Below are positions 14,923 to 24,576 of a stretch of DNA of 45,166 nucleotides, piece after piece (the first letter of the stretch is position 1; each line of letters starts with the position of its first letter). Below the pieces are notes generated by a model. The model was given only the letters and a program-made list of their open reading frames with translations, was not told the origin of the DNA and ran no database searches. The DNA is from Robiginitalea sp. (GTDB taxonomy: Bacteria > Bacteroidota > Bacteroidia > Flavobacteriales > Flavobacteriaceae). Position numbers and translations under genes: made by a program. The stretch is taken from positions 1 to 45,166 of the forward strand of contig JAHEJJ010000020.1 of assembly GCA_024638915.1 (NCBI GenBank), read 5' to 3'.

Positions 14923-15693
14923 ATGAACAAAAATTTAATTGCCCTGCTAATTTCAGGCATTTTGTTATTCGGATCTAACTTTTATGTAACAGCACAGGAA
15001 GATGCAGACGGACCCATTTGGGAATCCATATTACTTACTCCAGATAATACCAAATTAAAGGTATTGGGTGAGAACATGCGTGCGCATAATGAAAAGTATC
15101 ACAAGGAAGGTGCACATGACGCCAATGTTTACAGTATTTCTACAGGGCCACATACAGGCAAAATGGTTTGGATGATGGGTCCCTTAAAATTTGCGGATTT
15201 GGATGCCCGGCCAGCACAGGGTGGACACGATGAAGACTGGAGGGACAATATCATGCCTTATCTAAAGGACATGTCGCATGGGGAGTATTGGAAAGGCAAC
15301 ATCAAGCTTTCTAATACGGACATGATGGCAGATGGTAACCCAGGAGATTATCCGATTCTCCATGTGCGCTACTGGGAGGTTAACTCAGAGCACGGCTATA
15401 CGGTAGATCACCTGTTAGGGATAATCAGCAAGACCATAAAGGCAATGGATGGTGTGAATCCCTGGGGAGTTTATGACAACCTCTTCAGACAAGGGGATTT
15501 AGGCCGTCATATTGCAACGGTAGGTTTTTCTAAAAAATGGGCAGAATACGATGAGGATCCCAAATTCAAGAAAGCGTTTGTCAAAACATTTGGCGACGAC
15601 CAATGGCAACCCTTCCTGAGGGGTATGGACCACGCTTTTGATAATAGCTGGGATGAGGTCTGGACTTATAGCAAGGAACTGAGTGGTAAATAA
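14923..15693 (+). CDS. Secreted protein of unknown function
   Basis: A 256-residue exported protein. The signal peptide is clear (MNKNLIALLISGILLFG, cleavage near TAQ-ED at about residue 25). The mature domain is rich in Trp, His, Asp and Gly, with phrases such as GPHTGKMVWMMGP and HDEDWRDNIMPYLKDM. It has no membrane segment, no cysteine cluster and no C-terminal type IX sorting domain. I do not recognise a named family; the profile suggests a periplasmic soluble protein, perhaps of the dimeric alpha/beta-barrel kind. The gene is monocistronic: a long leader lies upstream and a strong terminator follows (15717-15742). Confidence 0.75.
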   Translation: MNKNLIALLISGILLFGSNFYVTAQEDADGPIWESILLTPDNTKLKVLGENMRAHNEKYHKEGAHDANVYSISTGPHTGKMVWMMGPLKFADLDARPAQGGHDEDWRDNIMPYLKDMSHGEYWKGNIKLSNTDMMADGNPGDYPILHVRYWEVNSEHGYTVDHLLGIISKTIKAMDGVNPWGVYDNLFRQGDLGRHIATVGFSKKWAEYDEDPKFKKAFVKTFGDDQWQPFLRGMDHAFDNSWDEVWTYSKELSGK

Positions 15694-15716
15694 TCAACTC
15701 TAACCAACCAACAAGA

Positions 15717-15740
15717 CCCCGGACAGCTTCCGGGGTTTTT

Positions 15741-15742
<2 letters not shown>
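15717..15742 (+). terminator. Rho-independent terminator after the secreted protein gene
   Basis: The stem CCCCGG (15717-15722) pairs with CCGGGG (15730-15735) around a 7-base loop, followed by seven Ts. It ends the plus-strand gene and reaches the ligA stop codon, so the two convergent genes share this boundary. The minus strand has no T-run after the stem. Confidence 0.85.
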
Positions 15743-17762
<2,020 letters not shown>

Positions 17763-17780
17763 CTAACCATTTTTGGTTAG
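17763..17780. repeat. Perfect hairpin just upstream of ligA
   Basis: CTAACCA, a TTTT spacer and TGGTTAG form a perfect 7-base inverted repeat about 18 bases before the ligA ATG and 36 bases after the prmC stop. On the minus strand no T-run follows, so it is not a classical terminator. It would fold in the ligA leader, directly before the AAGGAG sequence. Confidence 0.3.
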
Positions 17781-17816
17781 TGGATTCCATGAAAAATATG
17801 TTTTTAGTCTGTCTCT

Positions 17817-18674
17817 TTATAATGATTTCCACAAGGCTTTGATCATCCTATCATTTCCAAAGAAATCTTTTTTTAGCTCAATTTCTAAAAATTTTTCTGA
17901 TTCCAAAAGTTGCCTTGTTTCCTCCGCCAAATATTGATTTATCTCCAGGTAAATGGCACCATCCTCTTTTAAATGCCTTTTAGCATACTTGAGTATATGA
18001 CGGTAGTAATACAAAGGATCATTATCGTCGACAAATAGGGCAAGCTTTGGCTCAAATTCCTTAACATGATCACTTATCCCCCCTTTTTCCGAATTCCTGA
18101 CATAGGGAGGGTTTGATACAATAATATCCCATTGATCACCCGGAGTATTCCAAATCCTGATGTCGGCCTTTTTAAATTCTACTGTCACAGCTTGCATTTC
18201 AGCATTCTTACGGGCTGTTTCCAGGGCTTCTTCGGAGATATCCGTGGCCACCACCCTGCATTCTTTGCAATTTTTGGCCAGTGCGATCCCGACGCATCCA
18301 CTGCCTGTACCAATATCTAATATGTCTAAGATAGTATTACGTTCTGTAAGATCTTTCAGAATCCAATTGACCAGTTCTTCGGTCTCGGGCCGGGGAATTA
18401 AAACAGAAGAATTAACCAGAAGTCGCATACCGTAAAAAAATACCTCTCCCAGGATATATTGAACTGGTTCATGGGTTTTTAGCCGGGCTAAACAGGAAAA
18501 CAAAGGAGCCTCCTCTTCTTTGGTGAGTTGAAGATCTGGCTGCAGTGCAAGCACAAAGCGCTCTAAATTCAGATGATATTCAATAATTAGGTAAAAGCAA
18601 CTGTCGATCTCTTCCCTGGGATACAACAATTCCAATTCTTTACGATATATATCTCTGATCGTCCTTAGCTGCAT
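17817..18674 (-). CDS. prmC: Peptide chain release factor N5-glutamine methyltransferase
   Basis: PrmC methylates the glutamine of the GGQ motif in release factors, which speeds termination of translation. The N-terminal helical domain recognises the release factor. The SAM domain has DIGTGSGCVGIAL (motif I) and the catalytic IVSNPPYVRNSE (NPPY) motif. The phrase EPVQYILGEVFFYG is also typical. The open frame begins at 18692, but the ATG at 18674 (MQLRTIRDIY, 285 residues) matches the usual start of flavobacterial PrmC. It is divergent from ribD, a common pairing in this family. Confidence 0.94.
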   Translation of the reverse strand: MQLRTIRDIYRKELELLYPREEIDSCFYLIIEYHLNLERFVLALQPDLQLTKEEEAPLFSCLARLKTHEPVQYILGEVFFYGMRLLVNSSVLIPRPETEELVNWILKDLTERNTILDILDIGTGSGCVGIALAKNCKECRVVATDISEEALETARKNAEMQAVTVEFKKADIRIWNTPGDQWDIIVSNPPYVRNSEKGGISDHVKEFEPKLALFVDDNDPLYYYRHILKYAKRHLKEDGAIYLEINQYLAEETRQLLESEKFLEIELKKDFFGNDRMIKALWKSL

Positions 18675-18872
18675 GGTTAAGGCTTTTATCAAGTCTCTTG
18701 ATCAATTTAAAACGACGAATCAATCATGTGCCAATACGTTTCCGTGCCTAGTTTTATTCAACATCGCCATCTTTGGAATCCCTATGAGCGATGTAAAAAA
18801 AGTATTCAATGGCCTCCAATCTTATCGTGGGCTGGGCATATGAACATATCTCAAGAGTTCATGGGAAACCCC

Positions 18873-18880
18873 TATTTTTG
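18873..18880 (+). promoter_or_regulatory. Candidate -7 promoter element of ribD
   Basis: TATTTTTG matches TAnnTTTG exactly and lies 4 bases before the GTG at 18885, which I take as the ribD start. Transcription would begin very near the start codon. It also means that the longer frame from 18726 would be cut by its own promoter. Confidence 0.35.
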
Positions 18881-18884
18881 CCTG

Positions 18885-19937
18885 GTGAAGATACAGGAAA
18901 AATATATGAGCCGTTGTCTTCAATTGGCCAAAAACGCAAGGGGTACCGCGGCTCCTAATCCTGTTGTGGGCTGTGTCGTCGTACATAACAAAATGGTCAT
19001 AGGGGAAGGATATACCAGTCCGTTTGGGGGACCCCATGCCGAAGTAAATGCCATCCGGTCGGTTGCAGACAAATCCAAATTACCAGAATCCACCTTATAT
19101 GTATCCCTGGAACCGTGCTCTCATCATGGCAAAACTCCACCCTGTAGCGATCTGATCATAAGCCATGAGATACCCCGTGTAGTAATAGGGATTAAAGATC
19201 CCAATGAATTGGTATCGGGAAATGGGATCAAGAAACTTGAGAAGGCGGGATGCAATATAAAAGTTGGTGTTCTCGAGGACAAGTGTAAGGCCATCAACCG
19301 GGATTTTTTCATGTATCAACAGCATAAACGTCCTTATATCATTCTGAAATGGGCACAGACAATAGATGGTTTTATGGCACCTGATCCAGGACTGAGAAAA
19401 GAAAATCCGGCTCCTTTTTGGATCACGAACCCCCGTTCGCGCCAGCTGGTGCATAAATGGAGGACAGAGGAACAGGCCATACTGGCAGGCACCAATACGA
19501 TTCTGGAAGATAATCCGAGCCTTACAGCCCGACAATGGCACGGTAAGTCACCCATGCGGGTGATTCTCGACCAGAAGTTAAGAATACCTCAGAGTTATAA
19601 GATCTTCGACCAGAGTTCGCCAACTCTTATACTGACGGGTATGGAGAAGCCCAGTGAAAAAATATCGGGTGTAAAATATGAGACACTGGATTTCACTACA
19701 GATATCACCTCCCAGGTTAGTCGTATATTATGGGAAAGGCAAATATTGAGTGTTATTGTCGAGGGAGGAGCCAAAACCCTAAAAAGCTTTATCTCTTTGG
19801 GGCTATGGGACGAAGCGAGGATCTTTACTGGATCTGAAACTTTAAATGCAGGCATTAAAGCTCCCCATATCACTGGTACTATAAAAGAGGAGTATTTCAT
19901 AGATGCGGATGCCCTAAAGATTATTTATCGTGATTAA
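18885..19937 (+). CDS. ribD: Bifunctional riboflavin deaminase/reductase RibD
   Basis: RibD carries out the deamination and side-chain reduction of the early pyrimidine intermediate of riboflavin synthesis. The N-terminal deaminase domain has the zinc site HAEVNAI (H51, E53) and EPCSHHGKTPPCSD (C78, C87). The NADPH-dependent reductase domain begins near RPYIILKWAQTIDGFMAPD. The frame is open from 18726, but the first 53 codons have no family counterpart. KIQEKYMSRCLQLAKN is the usual start, so I place it at the GTG at 18885 (350 residues). An ATG at 18861 or 18906 is possible. It leads an operon with overlapping ends: 8 bases with the HAD gene. Confidence 0.92.
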   Translation: MKIQEKYMSRCLQLAKNARGTAAPNPVVGCVVVHNKMVIGEGYTSPFGGPHAEVNAIRSVADKSKLPESTLYVSLEPCSHHGKTPPCSDLIISHEIPRVVIGIKDPNELVSGNGIKKLEKAGCNIKVGVLEDKCKAINRDFFMYQQHKRPYIILKWAQTIDGFMAPDPGLRKENPAPFWITNPRSRQLVHKWRTEEQAILAGTNTILEDNPSLTARQWHGKSPMRVILDQKLRIPQSYKIFDQSSPTLILTGMEKPSEKISGVKYETLDFTTDITSQVSRILWERQILSVIVEGGAKTLKSFISLGLWDEARIFTGSETLNAGIKAPHITGTIKEEYFIDADALKIIYRD

Positions 19938-20541
19938 GAACATTATTTTTGATTTTGGTGACGTTTTTATCGACCTGGATAAGGAAGCAACATCTAGAAT
20001 GCTCATCAAGCAGGGATTTGTAGGGATTACTCCGGAATTGATGGAGCTTTTTAAGGCATATGAGACCGGTAAGATCAGCACCGACTTATTTGTCGAACGG
20101 GCTGCGAAATGGGTTCCAAGGGCCGATCCTGATGAGCTTCGTACAGCCTGGAATGCTATATTGCTCGATTTTCCCGATTATAGACTGGACTTTTTACACA
20201 ACCTATCCGGAGAGGGCGATTACCGTCTTTTCTTGTTGAGCAATACAAATGAACTTCATCTAGCCCGGGTAATGGATAAGATGGGAGAAGAACGCTACGA
20301 AAAATTTCTAAACTGTTTTGAAAGCTATTATTTTTCGCATAAGGTCAAAATGAGAAAACCAGATGCAGAGATATTTGAGTACATACTTAACCAACACCAG
20401 TTATTGGCAGATGAAACCTTTTTTATAGATGATACCCAGGAACATATTCTTTCGGCCGCAAAACTGGGAATACGTACCTGGCATCTACAGGTAGGAGAAG
20501 AGGATGTTGTGGCGTTAAAATCGAAATTGCTAGATGATTGA
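19930..20541 (+). CDS. HAD-family phosphatase (subclass IA, YihX-like)
   Basis: A 203-residue haloacid dehalogenase-type hydrolase with a GTG start that overlaps the ribD end by 8 bases. Motif I is FDFGDVFIDLD, with the nucleophile D8 and a glycine where most members have the second aspartate; this variant is typical of the YihX/glucose-1-phosphatase branch. Motif II is LLSNTNELH, motif III is RKPDAEIFEYIL and motif IV is FIDDTQEHI. The alpha-helical cap lies between motifs I and II. In several bacteria, a HAD phosphatase supplies the missing dephosphorylation step of riboflavin synthesis after RibD. Its place directly behind ribD makes that a testable idea, but the sequence does not show it. 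Confidence 0.85.
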   Translation: MIKNIIFDFGDVFIDLDKEATSRMLIKQGFVGITPELMELFKAYETGKISTDLFVERAAKWVPRADPDELRTAWNAILLDFPDYRLDFLHNLSGEGDYRLFLLSNTNELHLARVMDKMGEERYEKFLNCFESYYFSHKVKMRKPDAEIFEYILNQHQLLADETFFIDDTQEHILSAAKLGIRTWHLQVGEEDVVALKSKLLDD

Positions 20542-21397
20542 TCTCGCACTTAGCGTACTGTTTTCCAGTTTGATCTTTGTGATATTCAAGCTTTACAAGC
20601 GATATCAGATTAATACCATTCATGCGATAATCATCAATTACATCACCGCATGTTTGGTTGGTATACTCTTTTATGAGGGCCAAACCAGCATAGACGACAT
20701 ACCCTATAAGTCCTGGTTTATCGGTAGTCTTTGCTTAGGTGTTCTTTTTATCCTGGTATTTAATCTTATGGCCCGAACCTCTCAGCAATTAGGTGTCTCT
20801 GTAGCATCTGTTGCTACCAAAATGTCCTTGGTAATACCGGTTATCTTAGGCGTATGGCTTTACAATGAATCATTAGGTATAATCAAAATATTTGGGATTT
20901 TATTGGCATTGACTGCGGTCTATTTTTCTTCTGTTAAGAAATCAAATCTGGAAGTGCGTTCAAATAACTGGTATCTGCCTTTGTTCGTTTTCCTTGGATC
21001 AGGGATTATAGACGGCAGTATAAAGTATCTTGAAGAATATCATGTGGGCCAAAATGAATTTTCAATTTTTACTTCATCGGTCTTTGCCACGGCGGCCCTG
21101 ACAGGGGTGCTTTTTATAACGGTACGAAATTTTAAAACTCAGGTTAGATGGAAGATACGGGATCTTCTGGGAGGCATAGCACTGGGAGTTCCCAACTTTT
21201 TCAGCATCTATTTCCTGCTAAGGGCTTTACAATCACCACAACTGAACAGCGCCTCGGTATTTACCATTAATAATGTAGCCATTGTAATGCTTTCTACCTT
21301 GTTTGGAATAGTTTTATTCAGGGAAAACTTAAGCCCTAAAAACTGGATAGGTATCGCTATGGCGGTAATAAGCATTGTATTGGTGATTATCTTTTAA
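20534..21397 (+). CDS. EamA-family (drug/metabolite transporter) membrane protein
   Basis: A 287-residue inner membrane protein with ten predicted helices, arranged as two repeats of five, as in the EamA/DMT superfamily. The helix after SVASVATKMSLVIPVILGV and the closing LFRENLSPKNWIGIAMAVIS are typical EamA phrases. The start overlaps the HAD gene by 8 bases. Substrate is unknown. The operon with ribD and a phosphatase raises the possibility of flavin or nucleotide-related transport, but EamA proteins have very broad substrates. Confidence 0.85.
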   Translation: MIDLALSVLFSSLIFVIFKLYKRYQINTIHAIIINYITACLVGILFYEGQTSIDDIPYKSWFIGSLCLGVLFILVFNLMARTSQQLGVSVASVATKMSLVIPVILGVWLYNESLGIIKIFGILLALTAVYFSSVKKSNLEVRSNNWYLPLFVFLGSGIIDGSIKYLEEYHVGQNEFSIFTSSVFATAALTGVLFITVRNFKTQVRWKIRDLLGGIALGVPNFFSIYFLLRALQSPQLNSASVFTINNVAIVMLSTLFGIVLFRENLSPKNWIGIAMAVISIVLVIIF

Positions 21398-21401
21398 TGC
21401 A

Positions 21402-22007
21402 ATGGAGACCGATGGATTCAAAACAATCAGGGCTGCGGTGGAGGGAACCCCGTTTAAGGAAAAGAGAAGTAAGTTTATCGGCTATGCCTTTCCAGTTGAT
21501 ACACGTGATGATATAGATCGAAACCTCGCCGCACTCCATAAAAAACATTCCGGAGCGAGCCATTATTGCTATGCCTGGCGTTTAGGGGCTAACACGCCTG
21601 AAGAAAGAACCAATGACGACGGCGAACCTCGCCACACTGCTGGGCCCCCTATTCTGGGGCAGATCACTTCCTTCGGGATCACCGGTATACTATTGGTGGT
21701 TATAAGGTTTTACGGAGGAAAAAAACTAGGTACAGGCGGACTGATCCATGCATATCGCACTGCTGCACGATCGGCCCTCGATCGAGCCACCATTGTTTTT
21801 AAGGAGTTCGAATCTTCTGTTGCCCTGCAGTTCAGCTATGCGCAATTGCATAAAATCCTACATCTTATTAATCAGTATGACGGAAAGATCCTCGAAAGGC
21901 GATTGGAGCAACATTGTCGGATACTTGTATCGGTAGGGAATTCGAAATTGAAGTCTTTTTCCGAGAATATAAGTAAATTCAAAGGAGTGGGGATAGAGGT
22001 ACGCTAA
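21402..22007 (+). CDS. YigZ/IMPACT family protein (UPF0029)
   Basis: A 201-residue cytosolic protein. The N-terminal IMPACT domain is easy to see: FKEKRSKFIGYAFPV, HKKHSGASHYCYAWRLG, then NDDGEPRHTAGPPILGQI and VVIRFYGGKKLGTGGLIHAY. The C-terminal part (about residues 135-200) is the DUF1949-type ferredoxin-like domain. The cellular role of bacterial YigZ is not settled; the eukaryotic relative inhibits Gcn2 signalling. It is the last gene of the ribD operon, four bases after the transporter gene, and is convergent with the thioesterase gene. Confidence 0.9.
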   Translation: METDGFKTIRAAVEGTPFKEKRSKFIGYAFPVDTRDDIDRNLAALHKKHSGASHYCYAWRLGANTPEERTNDDGEPRHTAGPPILGQITSFGITGILLVVIRFYGGKKLGTGGLIHAYRTAARSALDRATIVFKEFESSVALQFSYAQLHKILHLINQYDGKILERRLEQHCRILVSVGNSKLKSFSENISKFKGVGIEVR

Positions 22008-22058
22008 TTCAGATAATAACACCTCTGAAACTCGTACTTCTATTTTAATGGGCTGTTT

Positions 22059-22457
22059 TTATTCTCCGAGTGTAGTAAGGAGATATTCGGGGCAACGAAT
22101 CGGTCTTTTAGATTTAATATCCAGGAAAGCTAAAACAGTATTCGCTTCGATTAACAGCTCCCCTTTTTCGTTGTAGATTTCATAGTCAAATTCTATCCGG
22201 ACTGTGGGTGTCTTTTTCAGCCTGGTAACCACGGTGATAAGGTCGTCATAGACCGCAGATTTTCTATAATTTATTAGTAAAGAAATTACGGGGAGCATAA
22301 TACCGTTTTCTTCCATACTTTTGTAGGAAATCCCCAGAGACCTTAACCACTCGACTCTTCCGATCTCGAGGAATTGTAGATAATTGCCGTGATACACCAC
22401 TCCCATTTGATCGGTTTCACTATAGCGTATTCTAAAAGATATTTGAGAATTATGCAT
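22059..22457 (-). CDS. Acyl-CoA thioesterase, YbgC/FadM-like (hotdog fold)
   Basis: A 132-residue hotdog-fold hydrolase of the 4-hydroxybenzoyl-CoA thioesterase family. The active-site segment is RYSETDQMGVVYHGNYLQFLE, with the catalytic aspartate D16 in this numbering. The open frame starts at 22517, but the first 20 residues have no counterpart in relatives, so I use the ATG at 22457 (MHNSQISFRI). It is divergent from dnaA, with 205 bases between them. The natural acyl-CoA substrate is unknown. Confidence 0.9.
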   Translation of the reverse strand: MHNSQISFRIRYSETDQMGVVYHGNYLQFLEIGRVEWLRSLGISYKSMEENGIMLPVISLLINYRKSAVYDDLITVVTRLKKTPTVRIEFDYEIYNEKGELLIEANTVLAFLDIKSKRPIRCPEYLLTTLGE

Positions 22458-22662
22458 GATTTTTGGGGGAAAAACGATATATTTAAAGGTGATACAGATC
22501 GGGGCCTGAACATGCAAAAAAAAAAGAAAAAAATCAATGGTAAATGATTTTTTTTTTAGCTTTTTTGTTCACATATTTGTCTCACTCTTGAGGACAGTAA
22601 CTCACTGTCTCACTGACCAGCAAACTTGAATCACTAACCGCCCAATAGGACAGACTACAGAA

Positions 22663-24087
22663 ATGAGTGTTACTGCTAATTCCGTTTGGAACAATTGCTT
22701 GGCTTTTATCCAAGATAATATCCAACCGCAGGCATTCAAAACCTGGTTCGAACCTATCAAGCCCGTTAAACTTTCCGAAAACGCCTTAAGCATACAGGTT
22801 CCCAGCAAATTCTTCTATGAATGGTTAGAGGAACACTATGTGAAATTACTCAAAGTAGCATTGACGCGAGAACTGGGCGACCAGGCCAAACTGGTCTATA
22901 TTATCAGGATGGAAAACACTTATGGGAACCGGGAACCTTTTACAGAGAAAATTCCCAGTACAAGCAGGGGGCAAATGTCGCCTCAGGAAATGGACGTACC
23001 CATTCAATCCAAAAATCCCGAACTTAAAAACCCCTTTGTCATTCCAGGGATCAGAAATATCAAAATTGAATCCCAGCTCAACCCTAACTATAATTTTGAC
23101 AACTTTTTGGAAGGGGATTCCAATAGGCTTGCCCGTTCTGCCGGAATGGCGGTGGCCAATAAGCCAGGAGGCACATCCTTCAATCCGCTATTGATCTTCG
23201 GAGGGGTTGGACTTGGAAAAACTCACCTGGCACACGCTATCGGTGTTGAGATCAAGGACAAATACCCTGAGAGGACTGTATTGTATATTTCCGCTGAAAA
23301 ATTTACCCAGCAGTACATCGAATCGGTTAAAAAGAATACCAGAAATGACTTTATCCATTTTTACCAGCTGATCGATGTCCTTATCATAGACGACGTTCAG
23401 TTCCTTAGTGGCAAGTCCGGTACTCAGGATGTTTTTTTTCACATTTTTAATCATTTGCACCAGAATGGAAAGCAGGTTATTCTGACCTCCGATAAAGCCC
23501 CGGTAGATATGCAAGACATCGAGCAGCGTTTGTTGTCGAGGTTTAAATGGGGATTATCCGCCGAATTGCAAAATCCGGATTACGAAACACGTATCTCGAT
23601 ACTCAGAAACAAATTGTACCGGGACGGTGTTGAGATGCCCGATGAAATTGTGGAATATGTAGCTAAGCATATCAAGACCAATATCCGTGAACTGGAGGGT
23701 GCCATTATTTCGCTGATCGCTCAATCTTCATTTAACAAGAAAGAAGTTACGTTGGAGCTCGCCCAGCAGGTGGTTGAAAAATTTGTAAAAAATACCAAGA
23801 GGGAGGTCTCGATCGATTACATTCAAAAAGTGGTTTCCGATTATTTTGAGATGGATGTTGCAACACTTCAGTCGAAAACGAGAAAACGCCATATTGTACA
23901 GGCCAGACAACTCGCCATGTTCTTTGCCAAAAAGTTCACAAAAGCTTCATTAGCAAGTATCGGGTCACAAATCGGTAAACGGGACCATGCCACGGTTCTG
24001 CATGCCTGTAAAACGGTTGACAATCTGGCGGAGACCGATAAGCAGTTTCGGAAGTATATAGAAGATCTAACTAAGAAATTCTCCTGA
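22663..24087 (+). CDS. dnaA: Chromosomal replication initiator protein DnaA
   Basis: DnaA binds the origin and opens it with ATP. All four domains are present: domain I (SVWNNCLAFIQDNIQPQAFKT), a linker, the AAA+ domain with Walker A GGVGLGKT (residues 180-187) and Walker B VLIIDDVQFLSG (about 239-250), and the DNA-binding domain with the signature RDHATVLHACKTVDN. The 474-residue length is typical. The upstream region has a long A/T tract and one near-match to a DnaA box (TTGTTCACA at 22565-22573), too little to call an origin. The phosphatase gene follows after 6 bases. Confidence 0.97.
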   Translation: MSVTANSVWNNCLAFIQDNIQPQAFKTWFEPIKPVKLSENALSIQVPSKFFYEWLEEHYVKLLKVALTRELGDQAKLVYIIRMENTYGNREPFTEKIPSTSRGQMSPQEMDVPIQSKNPELKNPFVIPGIRNIKIESQLNPNYNFDNFLEGDSNRLARSAGMAVANKPGGTSFNPLLIFGGVGLGKTHLAHAIGVEIKDKYPERTVLYISAEKFTQQYIESVKKNTRNDFIHFYQLIDVLIIDDVQFLSGKSGTQDVFFHIFNHLHQNGKQVILTSDKAPVDMQDIEQRLLSRFKWGLSAELQNPDYETRISILRNKLYRDGVEMPDEIVEYVAKHIKTNIRELEGAIISLIAQSSFNKKEVTLELAQQVVEKFVKNTKREVSIDYIQKVVSDYFEMDVATLQSKTRKRHIVQARQLAMFFAKKFTKASLASIGSQIGKRDHATVLHACKTVDNLAETDKQFRKYIEDLTKKFS

Positions 24088-24093
24088 CAAGAC

Positions 24094-24576
24094 ATGCAAA
24101 CCAGAGTACTTATGGTATGTCTGGGCAACATCTGCAGATCGCCGCTTGCCGAAGGTTTGTTGAAATCAAAAGTTGACCCTGAATCGGTATTGGTAGACTC
24201 GGCAGGAACCGGGGGATATCATATTGGAAGTAGCCCTGATCCGAGATCAATAGCTGTGGCATTGAAAAACAATATTGACATTACAAGCCAGCGGTGTCGC
24301 CTTTTCAGTAAGAATGATTTTACTCAGTTCGATCTGATTTATGCTATGGACCGGAGTAATTATTCCGATATCGTCGCTTTAACAGACGATAATCAACAGA
24401 TCCAAAAGGTACGATTGCTCCTGGAGGAGATCGATTTAGGTACCCGGGAGGTACCAGATCCTTATTATGGCGGCCCGAATGGTTTCGAACTGGTATTCGA
24501 TATGATCGACAAGGCGTGTGATGCGGTCGCACAGCGTATTTTAGCAATACAAAACGGAGAAAATGGGCCGTTCTAA
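24094..24576 (+). CDS. Low-molecular-weight protein-tyrosine phosphatase
   Basis: A 160-residue cytosolic phosphatase. The P-loop CLGNICRSPLAEG (C9, R15) gives the C-x5-R-S signature, and the general acid lies in EVPDPYYGGPNGFE near the C-terminal third. It follows dnaA after 6 bases and overlaps the methyltransferase gene by 14 bases, so the three genes form one unit. In flavobacteria the dnaA-phosphatase-methyltransferase order recurs. The substrate is not known; relatives act on phosphotyrosine or phosphoarginine. Confidence 0.93.
   Translation: MQTRVLMVCLGNICRSPLAEGLLKSKVDPESVLVDSAGTGGYHIGSSPDPRSIAVALKNNIDITSQRCRLFSKNDFTQFDLIYAMDRSNYSDIVALTDDNQQIQKVRLLLEEIDLGTREVPDPYYGGPNGFELVFDMIDKACDAVAQRILAIQNGENGPF

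Noticed and set aside
22458-22517. 20-residue extension of the thioesterase
   Set aside because: It is hydrophobic and lacks any counterpart; thioesterases of this group begin close to the hotdog strand, as from 22457.
22565-22573. DnaA-box-like TTGTTCACA in the A/T-rich region upstream of dnaA, suggesting an origin
   Set aside because: There is a single site with one mismatch and no cluster of boxes. Flavobacterial origins are not always at dnaA, so an origin cannot be claimed.
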